Source: Verrucomicrobiota bacterium
Lineage (GTDB): Bacteria; Verrucomicrobiota; Verrucomicrobiia; Verrucomicrobiales; DEV007
Direction: 5' to 3'
Assembly (NCBI GenBank): GCA_963205275.1
Contig: CAUJIH010000106.1
Location: 1 to 64,000 of the forward strand
Length of the DNA: 64,000 nt
Positions within the stretch are counted from its first letter, which is position 1. Each line of letters begins with the position of its first letter. Positions 1 through 8,142 of the stretch are shown piece after piece. The position numbers and the translations under genes were made by a program. The notes below the pieces were generated by a model, which had not been told where the DNA came from, ran no database searches, and was given only the letters and a program-made list of their open reading frames with translations.

Positions 1-109
1 GGGAAAAAGTGAACAGGGCCACCGATCCACAGAATGGACCAGCCAGAGTCCTGTGACACGCAATTCTTTCCTTGCTGTCATGGATACCTCCGTTCATCAT
101 CTTCCTGCG

Positions 110-973
110 ATGATGACTCGAAGACATGCATTGAAATACGGCACTGGCCTAGCCGTCGCCACCGCAGTGACTGCTCCTGGAACGAACTCACAGGCTGTAA
201 TCCGAGCCAGAAAATCTACCTTTGCCGAAGTGGATTCAGATTATCCGCGCATTGTCGCCCATCGAGGATTCAGCAGTGCTTGTCCGGAAAATACTCTCCC
301 TGCCTTTGGAGCCGCTGTCGCAATGGGAACGGACGAGATCGAACTCGACGTCTGGCCGACAATGGATGGAGAACTGGTGATTCTTCACGATTCTTCTCTG
401 AACCGTACGACCAATCTCACGGGCAAGGTGAAGGAAATGAGTTGGGCGGAAGTTCGGAAGGCCGATGCTGGGATTCGACAGGGCGAAGTGTGGGCGGGCA
501 TTCCGATTCCGCGACTAGAGGAAGTCTGGGAGGCGCTCTCCGGCCTCTGTGTTTTCAATGTGCATGTCAAGGACTTGGGGCCGGATGCTCTCGTCATTAA
601 AAAAATCCGTCAACTCGCAGAAAAATTTGGCATTGTTGACCAAGTTTATCTGGCGATCGAAGCGGAGCATTCGGACACGGTGATCCAAATTGCGCCGGAT
701 CTCCATCGCTGCTGCCTCACGGGTAATCTCGGCTGGAATTTGGTCGATACCGCGATCAAACAAAAATTCCATCGAGTGCAGTTCTTCAACAAGTATTGTG
801 ACGAGGAGCACATCCGAAAAGCCCATGAGCACGGGATTCTGTGCAATTTGTTCTTCGCCGATGAAGTCGAAATCGCAGAACGATTCTATGGCATGGGAAT
901 CGACGCCCTCTTGACCAACAGCCTCGCTCAAATTTTACCTGTGCGAGATCGGCTGAGGGCGAATGCTAAGTAG
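110..973 (+). CDS. Glycerophosphodiester phosphodiesterase family protein, probable Tat/Sec-exported
   Basis: ORF 53..973 (GTG start); ATG pair at 110/113 gives MMTRRHALKYGTGLAVATAVTAPG Tat-like leader; motif IVAHRGFSSACPENTLPAFGAAVAMGTDEIELDVWPTMDGELVILHD is typical of GDPD. Confidence 0.9.
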   Translation: MMTRRHALKYGTGLAVATAVTAPGTNSQAVIRARKSTFAEVDSDYPRIVAHRGFSSACPENTLPAFGAAVAMGTDEIELDVWPTMDGELVILHDSSLNRTTNLTGKVKEMSWAEVRKADAGIRQGEVWAGIPIPRLEEVWEALSGLCVFNVHVKDLGPDALVIKKIRQLAEKFGIVDQVYLAIEAEHSDTVIQIAPDLHRCCLTGNLGWNLVDTAIKQKFHRVQFFNKYCDEEHIRKAHEHGILCNLFFADEVEIAERFYGMGIDALLTNSLAQILPVRDRLRANAK

Positions 974-1006
974 ATCGTCCGTTCCGTTGAGGCGAGCAGT
1001 AGGCCT

Positions 1007-2707
1007 TTACTCCAGACGGAAGACCTGCACATCGTCAAACCAGACACGATCCTCTGACGTGAGCTGATCGTTGACGCCCAAGAGAAGAGTTAAGCGCTGG
1101 GCACTTTTGGGAACCTCGACGACTCCAAGGATTTCCTGCCATTCTCCTGTCGAAGAATCAGATTCTGCAGCGACGAAAATCTGATCTCGGACCTCGGCTG
1201 TCCATTTGCGATCAGCCGTCTGCCAGCGGACACGGAGGTAAGCACTCCCCAGCCCCTGATTCCGAACTCGTGCCGCGACAGCGTAACTTTCGCCAGCTTC
1301 CGCAGGCCAACTCTGTAGGAAGCAGCCATCTACGACTCCGCTCGCCTGAGCCGATCCTTTTGCAAGACATCCGTTCTCCCGATCCCAAGAGAAGACGCCA
1401 TGTGATTTTTCAGCCTGCCAGGAATTCCATCCGGCCGGACTCTGCTTTTCCCGCCAGGTAATTAGATGACCCTCTTCACTCTGAATCTGCTCATTCGAAA
1501 AGTCACCGTTTCGCACCAGATTTTCCGGATGCTGTTTTGCGATCACACTACGAGCGAAGGCCACCGGATCGGTAGCAAACGCGAGAATCTGATCCGCTTT
1601 CGGCAAGACCTCTGGCCAAGTTTCCGGATTCACCCCACGCCGATCCGTAGGAAACCAACGATATTTCTCTCCATAGATCCACACGTATTCATCGGCGACC
1701 CGCAGTGCCGTCCGGACGTTCTCACGTAGGCGAAGCGAAGAAGTCCCGCCCTTAGGATCAATGTAATAAATCGATGTCGCCGGATTCACATAGGCATCCA
1801 GATAGACGCCAAAACTGGTCTGCACCTGTGCCCGATAGCGAGCCCGATTAACCGGGCTGATGAGTTCCTGGCAGTTTCCTCGCATCAAATTGGCAGATTC
1901 GAGATATTCATCGACACTGTTGTACAAGTAAGCACTCTCACAGCCATCTACGATGGTGACGGTGGGAGGTGCGACATCGAGCCAGCCATCGAGAAAGGCG
2001 GGCAGTAGTCCATAGGTACTCCGAGACAAGAGCCTCTGCTGGCTGCTCTGTCCAGCGATGTGGGCATTAATGGAATTCAAGAAATAACTAAAGAGGGTGA
2101 TCTCGGGATATTCTGCGGCGACGGCTTCCATGACTTCGCGTCCTCGCTGCTTGGCTTTTGTGGAATAGTCGTTGAAGGAGTGCTGATTCCATTGCGGCTG
2201 TGCCTTCCATGAGAACTGAGCAAACGGAGGCGTGTAGTGCTCTGGATCAAACAACAATCCTTTGAAGCCTGCCTGACGAGCGAGATGGGCAGCGATGCGC
2301 CAGTGCTCGACTACCGCCGTCCAGCCAGCGTCGTCAAAGTAGTCCACGTCGCCAGGATTCGCTCCGATGATCAGAAAATTATCGGTGAAGCGAGTGAACT
2401 TGCACGCCTGCAGATCTTTCAGCGGAGCATCGAACCACTGCGGCTGCCATGCCTGATTGGAGAAGGCGACCCGCATCCGTTGCTGCTGCGTGGCGTCCTT
2501 TTCACCGACCACGTCCACGACGATCCCATGAAACGGCTGTTTCTCCATTTCGGTGAGATTCTCTCTGAGTCGCTTCGTATCCGCGTGCTCCCATCCTGTG
2601 GCAATCAGCTTTTTTTGGCGGTGAAAGGACTCCTCAGCAATGGAGTGCCGCGCTCCCGGGAACGGGACCACAAGGAGCGCGATCAGAGTGAAGGCGAGGC
2701 GCTTCAT
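1007..2707 (-). CDS. Secreted protein of unknown function, glycoside-hydrolase-like N-terminal region plus C-terminal carbohydrate-binding-like beta domain
   Basis: Long ORF; internal ATG at 2707 gives signal peptide MKRLAFTLIALLVVPFPGARHSIAEE; C-terminal ENLVRNGDFSNE...WFDDVQVFRLE resembles CBM-like jelly-roll domains. Confidence 0.75.
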   Translation of the reverse strand: MKRLAFTLIALLVVPFPGARHSIAEESFHRQKKLIATGWEHADTKRLRENLTEMEKQPFHGIVVDVVGEKDATQQQRMRVAFSNQAWQPQWFDAPLKDLQACKFTRFTDNFLIIGANPGDVDYFDDAGWTAVVEHWRIAAHLARQAGFKGLLFDPEHYTPPFAQFSWKAQPQWNQHSFNDYSTKAKQRGREVMEAVAAEYPEITLFSYFLNSINAHIAGQSSQQRLLSRSTYGLLPAFLDGWLDVAPPTVTIVDGCESAYLYNSVDEYLESANLMRGNCQELISPVNRARYRAQVQTSFGVYLDAYVNPATSIYYIDPKGGTSSLRLRENVRTALRVADEYVWIYGEKYRWFPTDRRGVNPETWPEVLPKADQILAFATDPVAFARSVIAKQHPENLVRNGDFSNEQIQSEEGHLITWREKQSPAGWNSWQAEKSHGVFSWDRENGCLAKGSAQASGVVDGCFLQSWPAEAGESYAVAARVRNQGLGSAYLRVRWQTADRKWTAEVRDQIFVAAESDSSTGEWQEILGVVEVPKSAQRLTLLLGVNDQLTSEDRVWFDDVQVFRLE

Positions 2708-2734
2708 TCGATATAGAACCTTCGATATAGAACC
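2707..2734. repeat. Perfect 14-bp tandem duplication TTCGATATAGAACC x2 just upstream of the 2707 minus-strand start codon
   Basis: Read directly: ttcgatatagaacc (2707-2720) ttcgatatagaacc (2721-2734). Confidence 0.9.
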
Positions 2735-2744
2735 ATAAGAACTC

Positions 2745-5501
2745 TCAGAAATCCAGTCGTTCGGCAGGCTGGAAAGTGAAACGCACGCGGACGGGTTCAC
2801 CCGTCGCTTCTTTCGCTGAAAACTGAGCTTCGTGTTCTCCGCTCAGATTCAAATCCGGAACGGCCTCTCCCGACTTGGGTTCTGGAATTCCGGGACCGTA
2901 GAGGCGAGATGCCTCACCAGGCCAGAAGAGGACGAATTGGCCTTCCGTGACCTCACCGAGCCATGTCCATGTCTGATCTCCGAGACGGATGACTGGATCG
3001 ACGACCTTCGCTCCCTTGGGCACATGGAGTTGCACCCCCACTCGTGCACCAGCGGAGGGAATCGAGACTTTCCAAGAACTCCCGGATTTCACCTGATCTC
3101 GCCAGACGGCATAGATGACTTTTTGCAAATATTCTTTTCCGTTGGCGGTCAGGAGACGATATTCACGACGTTTCGCCAGCAGCTCCGGCTCGGAATCACC
3201 AGGTGTGATTTTTCTCATCTCCGGATCGATGCGCAACTGCTTGCGAATCGCTTCCGGAAGCTTGCCAGAAAGGCGCAACTTCTCATAGCGGGCAATCAGA
3301 TCGAGGATTTCACCCGTGAAAGGATGGGCGGCTGCTGCATCCACCGAGACTTGAAAGGACATGGAGGAATCGTAGCCAAGAGTAGCTCCGAGGACATATT
3401 CGAACATGTCAGGCGTGCACGTGGGGTCGTAGCCGTAATACCATCCAATATCCAGCGGCATCAGATTTTTCTCCATCCAGTCAAAACCGCCAGAGCGCTG
3501 ATCCAGATAGCCCTTCAGGTCGCCATGCCCGTCAGCGGACGCACTACGAGCCAGTGCATGCCAAGAGTAATGACTGTAACTGCTGCCTTGGAGGAGAGTA
3601 TTCTTATCCGCCAAATGATCGTAAAACGCTTTGTGCAGACGGGCATTGTAATACCAGTGTTCGCCCTGAAGACGCTCTGAGCCATCGAAATAGACCATCT
3701 GAATCCCGCAAGTATTCGCCACATGCGCGAAATTCGCTGCGACTTCATCGGCTAAGGTCGTATCCAGATCGTACATGTGATAGCCATAAGCCCGGACTAG
3801 GTGACGAATCACCGTCCCTGCTGGGTGTGCTACGGCTTTCGTCCCCACATGGCCGCGCTTGCACTCGGCAAAGCCGACGGGAGATTGACTCTTCGAGGTA
3901 TATTTGATCAATTCGTCACCGATTTGTAGAATCGTCCCGGCTCCTGTATATCCGCCATCTTCGTCAGGGAACTCGGTCGGAAATTCCTTCAGAGGTAGAA
4001 AGACATCCGTCGCAGAGACATCCGCAGCCAGCGTCGCCGTCGCCCCCTTGACGAGGCGAGGATCAGGCACGGGGGTGAGGTAGGAATCAGGCGAATAGAT
4101 CGACGGAGCGAGAAAATGCAGTCCGACATGAAACCCCGCTGCTTTAAATTGGTCGAGTGTGCGCTTGAGTCCCTCCAGACCATCGGGATAGCGGTCCGTA
4201 TTAATATTGTAATGCCCGGTTCCCTTCGCCCACGATTCCTGACCGAAGAGGACCGTATCGAAGCCTCCGCGCTTCGCCAATGCCAAGCCCTGTTCCACCT
4301 GGGATTCGCGGAAATTGGTGAGAAAAAGGTAGGATCGCTTGATTCGAGGCGAGAGCTTATTCCAGACTCCATCCAGCTTAGGACTCGGCAGTCCAGCAGC
4401 CTCCTCAAAGCGTTGGAGCACTTGAGGAAATTGATCTTCCTTGCAGGCGATCACGCCGAAGGTCGCCGGCTCGATCCCATGTTCTTTCACGGTTTCCGCG
4501 CTGAGATGTCGGACGGGGAAGGAAAACATAGGCGAGGAGGGATCTTCGAAATCTTCCAGAGGAATCGTGATGGACTTGCCTTCACGCTCGATCACAGCCT
4601 CGATCTGATCCACCAGACAGGTGACAGTGGTATCAGCGGGGAGTCCGTTGTAATAGAGACTCACGCCCATGATCCGATCATAGTGGAGTGTATTGAGTGC
4701 GGGCTTGGTCAGTGTCATCTGCTGCCAGCCTGTGAAATTGATGGGAATGTAGTCGTCGCGATATCCGCCAGCATTGTCGTGAAGCTGGATTTTCAGCGAC
4801 TGCCCTTTCCCATCGCCGTGGACCCACGCACGGATCGCCTGACAGCCCGTGAGATCAAGCGGAGTACCGAGGTAGCGTCCGCTCATGCTCCATCCACCAG
4901 GTTTGGCATCGCAACTGGCCGTGAACTGTCCCGCGTAATTCCCCACTTTTCCGGGACTAATGCGCGTCAGATCGTGCTTGCAGCCGTCGCGATCTGCCTG
5001 GCTCGTCCGATTATTCTGAGAGGTCGCGTGAACATTAGGCGTAGCTGCCATGATGGCCAAGCGATTCCCCTCAAAGGAGGCGCTGTTGAGCGTACCACTC
5101 ACTTCTGCTTCCAACGGCGTGGCGAGAGTAAATATTGTAAGCCGATCCGCTGGCGAACTGAGATCGAGCTTGGAAAGTCGAAAGAGAGCAAAGCCCTCGC
5201 CTTTCGTGATCTCGAACTCAGCTCTTCCACTTCCGGAAAACTCTGCGACGAGGCTTTTTTCTGAGAGTTGCAGCTTGGTCGCAGGATAAGTGACTCCCCT
5301 GCTCTGGACAGCGATCACGGGTTGATTCGACTTCGGCCAAGCCTTGCCCCCTGAAAATTCAATCCAGGCTTGCGCATCGGGTTCTAGCGCCAATCGCGCC
5401 GGACCGAGTTCCAGCCATCCTGCGCTACTACTCAGGGTGGTGACGAGCCAGAGAGCACTCAGTGCTCCGAACTTCTTCCATTTGTCTTGAGTCAATGTCA
5501 T
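2745..5501 (-). CDS. Large secreted glycoside-hydrolase-like protein (918 aa)
   Basis: Long ORF with N-terminal signal-like WKKFGALSALWLVTTLSSSAGW; central TIM-barrel-like region (FDTVLFGQESW..., GLKRTLDQFKAAGFHVGLHFL, QMVYFDGSE). Confidence 0.75.
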   Translation of the reverse strand: MTLTQDKWKKFGALSALWLVTTLSSSAGWLELGPARLALEPDAQAWIEFSGGKAWPKSNQPVIAVQSRGVTYPATKLQLSEKSLVAEFSGSGRAEFEITKGEGFALFRLSKLDLSSPADRLTIFTLATPLEAEVSGTLNSASFEGNRLAIMAATPNVHATSQNNRTSQADRDGCKHDLTRISPGKVGNYAGQFTASCDAKPGGWSMSGRYLGTPLDLTGCQAIRAWVHGDGKGQSLKIQLHDNAGGYRDDYIPINFTGWQQMTLTKPALNTLHYDRIMGVSLYYNGLPADTTVTCLVDQIEAVIEREGKSITIPLEDFEDPSSPMFSFPVRHLSAETVKEHGIEPATFGVIACKEDQFPQVLQRFEEAAGLPSPKLDGVWNKLSPRIKRSYLFLTNFRESQVEQGLALAKRGGFDTVLFGQESWAKGTGHYNINTDRYPDGLEGLKRTLDQFKAAGFHVGLHFLAPSIYSPDSYLTPVPDPRLVKGATATLAADVSATDVFLPLKEFPTEFPDEDGGYTGAGTILQIGDELIKYTSKSQSPVGFAECKRGHVGTKAVAHPAGTVIRHLVRAYGYHMYDLDTTLADEVAANFAHVANTCGIQMVYFDGSERLQGEHWYYNARLHKAFYDHLADKNTLLQGSSYSHYSWHALARSASADGHGDLKGYLDQRSGGFDWMEKNLMPLDIGWYYGYDPTCTPDMFEYVLGATLGYDSSMSFQVSVDAAAAHPFTGEILDLIARYEKLRLSGKLPEAIRKQLRIDPEMRKITPGDSEPELLAKRREYRLLTANGKEYLQKVIYAVWRDQVKSGSSWKVSIPSAGARVGVQLHVPKGAKVVDPVIRLGDQTWTWLGEVTEGQFVLFWPGEASRLYGPGIPEPKSGEAVPDLNLSGEHEAQFSAKEATGEPVRVRFTFQPAERLDF

Positions 5502-5595
5502 TCTGATCAGAGTAGTAGTCGAAAATCATCGCTTTGACTAGCTCAATGCATATGAGAGCTTGAAAGAGTACATCTGCTGCGATAAGAGAGTGAGG

Positions 5596-6882
5596 ATGAA
5601 ACATCCACTGACTGGCAGTCTCCTGATCCCCCTTGTGATCCTACTGATACAGACGGGCCTGATTGCAAGTCAATGCGCAGCAGAAGAACGTGATTCCCTT
5701 CTCGCGTTCGACCAGGTGATGAACGAGGTGCTCCGAATCAATGAAATCCCCGGAGCGACTCTCTGCTTGGTAAAGGATGGGAAATTGATCTATGCGAAGG
5801 GATTTGGCCTAGCTGATGAGGACAAAAAGCTGCCTGCACAGGTCGATTCCGTGTATCGGATCGCGAGTTTGTCAAAGTGCATCACAGCAGTCGCGACCGT
5901 GCAACTGGTGGAACAGGGAAAACTGAAGCTCACGGATCCCGTCTTTTCCCTTCTGAAGCTGAAGCCCTATCTAAAAGCAGGCGAGATCTCCGATCATCGA
6001 CTGGATGACATCACGGTGGAGCACCTATTGCGACATCGAGCCGGATGGGATGACAAGGCACCGAATGCGCCACGCTGGGGAGCGATAACCGCCCAAAAAG
6101 TGATGGGGCTGAATCGCTTCGCAACGACGGAAGAAGTGATCCGGGTAATGATGCGCGAGCCGCTGAATTTCGATCCAGGATCGCGGATGGCGTATTCCAA
6201 CTTCGGCTATCTGGTGCTCGGGCGAGTCATTGAAGCGGCGTCTGGCCAAAGCTATGAAGACTACGTGACGAAAAACGTTCTCCTGCCTCTGGGAATGACC
6301 CATACCAGACTCGCAAAAACGGCGCAGAAGGACGCATGGCCGAAGGAAGTCTGCTACTACGATGAAAACCGCGAACGAAAACCGGCGCCCTTCGGTGGCG
6401 AAAAAGGGACGCCCGTGACGATCCCGTATCGCTACAACTACATGGAGCGCCTCGATTCCTTCGGTGGCTGGACTTCATCCGGGATCGACCTCGCCCGCTT
6501 CATGAGGGCCTTTGACGACCCCGAGCACTGCGAGATTCTCAGCGCAGAAAGCATTCACAAAATGTGGTCGGCGTGGAAGGCTCTACCCCCAGAACTCACA
6601 GAGAAGGACGGGAGCCAATATTATGGTCTCGGATGGTCCGTGAAAGTTCGTGGAGTGGGCCAATACGACACCTCCCATACGGGACGACTCCCAGGGACAT
6701 CGGCCTTATTATCTAGGCATCATGACGGACTGCACTGGGTCGCGCTGATGAATCGCCCGATGGCACAAGTGGGAGAGAAAAAGTTCACGACGAAAGAGTT
6801 GGATCGAAGACTCAGCGAAGCAGCGCAGTCCGTGAAGAACTGGCCTAAAGAAGATTTGTTCTCTAAGTTTCCGGAAAAGTAG
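5596..6882 (+). CDS. Serine hydrolase, beta-lactamase/class C penicillin-binding-like (secreted)
   Basis: ORF 5560..6882 (TTG); ATG at 5596 with signal peptide; SLSK (SxxK) in VYRIASLSKCITAVATVQLVEQGKL; YSN in MAYSNFGYLVLGRVIE. Confidence 0.9.
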   Translation: MKHPLTGSLLIPLVILLIQTGLIASQCAAEERDSLLAFDQVMNEVLRINEIPGATLCLVKDGKLIYAKGFGLADEDKKLPAQVDSVYRIASLSKCITAVATVQLVEQGKLKLTDPVFSLLKLKPYLKAGEISDHRLDDITVEHLLRHRAGWDDKAPNAPRWGAITAQKVMGLNRFATTEEVIRVMMREPLNFDPGSRMAYSNFGYLVLGRVIEAASGQSYEDYVTKNVLLPLGMTHTRLAKTAQKDAWPKEVCYYDENRERKPAPFGGEKGTPVTIPYRYNYMERLDSFGGWTSSGIDLARFMRAFDDPEHCEILSAESIHKMWSAWKALPPELTEKDGSQYYGLGWSVKVRGVGQYDTSHTGRLPGTSALLSRHHDGLHWVALMNRPMAQVGEKKFTTKELDRRLSEAAQSVKNWPKEDLFSKFPEK

Positions 6883-6974
6883 AGTAACAGGAACGCCTTT
6901 CCACTGACTCGATCACCGTCTGCCGAACTTTCATGAGACGTGGGAAGCTCGCCTGACTGTTTTGCGCTTCTTCG

Positions 6975-7538
6975 TTAGTTCAGTCCCTCTTGCGCCCGTC
7001 CGCCGCGTCCGACTTCCGGCGTGAAACCCAGGGGAATGTGCCATTCCGCTTTCACCGCAGTCTCTTTTAATAGCTGACAAAGGGATCGGAGGATCGCTAT
7101 GTTCACCACGATCTCAATCCCCTCCCCACGCTCCGGATGTAAGCTGAGCGTTGAATCCCCCGGCGATTGTTTCTTGGCACCAATATTCGCTAGGAGGACG
7201 GGATTCTTTCCCAGTGGATAGATGATTTGACTATCCGGCCCTCCGGACTCGGGGATGGCATTATCGATCTGATCTGCTGGCACCGTTTGCCTAGTGGCCT
7301 CTGCGAAGAGGTCCGGTGGGGGATCTGCTGGAGAGACGTGACACTCCACCACGGGTTCAATCCCTGGCGGACACATGACCTCCACTCCGAGCATCTGAGC
7401 CAGCACCCGCCACAGGATTCCCACATAGCGACGCGTCAGCCAGAAGAGGAACGACTGTCCCTCGATCGTCCTGATTTGCAACAGAACCCGATCCTCCACC
7501 GAGGAGTAAGTCATCTGTATCTGGTGCAATTTCGCCAT
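6975..7538 (-). CDS. Hypothetical protein (187 aa)
   Basis: ORF divergent from blaI-like gene; no motif recognised. Confidence 0.6.
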   Translation of the reverse strand: MAKLHQIQMTYSSVEDRVLLQIRTIEGQSFLFWLTRRYVGILWRVLAQMLGVEVMCPPGIEPVVECHVSPADPPPDLFAEATRQTVPADQIDNAIPESGGPDSQIIYPLGKNPVLLANIGAKKQSPGDSTLSLHPERGEGIEIVVNIAILRSLCQLLKETAVKAEWHIPLGFTPEVGRGGRAQEGLN

Positions 7539-7671
7539 CCGTATATCCTCCCAATTTTACATCATTCGTCAATCTACCACATACGAAAAGAGTGCAATGG
7601 ACGCGAGTCTGTTGTGCAAAGGTTACGATAGCGGAGGGGAGAAGAAAAGATCACATCATTAAAAAAATCGC

Positions 7672-7701
7672 TTGCACAGATTACATTCGTAATCTTATAA
7701 T
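7672..7701 (+). promoter_or_regulatory. Probable sigma70-type promoter of the BlaI/M56 operon
   Basis: TTGCAC (7672-7677), 18-nt spacer, TATAAT (7696-7701), about 36 bp upstream of ATG 7738. Confidence 0.65.
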
Positions 7702-7713
7702 TACATCTGTAAT
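7679..7713. promoter_or_regulatory. BlaI/MecI-type operator: two adjacent dyads overlapping the promoter
   Basis: GATTAC-ATTC-GTAATC (7679-7694) and ATTACA-TC-TGTAAT (7700-7713), both perfect; the TACA..TGTA core matches the known BlaI/MecI operator style. Confidence 0.75.
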
Positions 7714-7737
7714 CCAAAAACTATTACCTTCTGCTTT

Positions 7738-8142
7738 ATGGCCCAATCTTCTAGCACTCCTCCTCCACGCATCACTGAAGCCGAATGGGCTGTCATGAGG
7801 GTGTTATGGGAGCTGGAGGAGGCCTCGCTCGGCGAAGTGGTGCGTAGACTCGACCATCCTGACTGGAAGCCACGTACAGTACAGACACTGGTGCGGCGAC
7901 TGGTGGAGAAGGGCGCGCTGGCGGTAGAGGCACAAGGTCGCGATTTTCGCTATCGCCCGGCAGTGAGTCAGAATGAATGCCAGATGGACGAAGGCAGATC
8001 ATTTTTGCAGAGAGTGTTTGATGGTCAACTGACGCCCTTCATCGCCGCTCTTGTGGACAAACGGCAAATCAGTAAAGATGAACTTCAACAGCTTCGCGAC
8101 CTGCTTGATGCTGCTGAAAACAAAATTCACGATAAGCCATGA
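7738..8142 (+). CDS. BlaI/MecI/CopY family transcriptional repressor
   Basis: ITEAEWAVMRVLWELEEASLGEVVRRLDHPDWKPRTVQTLVRRLVEKGAL winged-helix BlaI signature. Confidence 0.93.
   Translation: MAQSSSTPPPRITEAEWAVMRVLWELEEASLGEVVRRLDHPDWKPRTVQTLVRRLVEKGALAVEAQGRDFRYRPAVSQNECQMDEGRSFLQRVFDGQLTPFIAALVDKRQISKDELQQLRDLLDAAENKIHDKP

Noticed and set aside
4116-5264. 382-aa plus-strand ORF opposite the 918-aa gene
   Set aside because: Antisense shadow ORF; protein is Arg/His/Ser-rich with no motif, whereas the minus-strand ORF has a signal peptide and coherent domain-like sequence.
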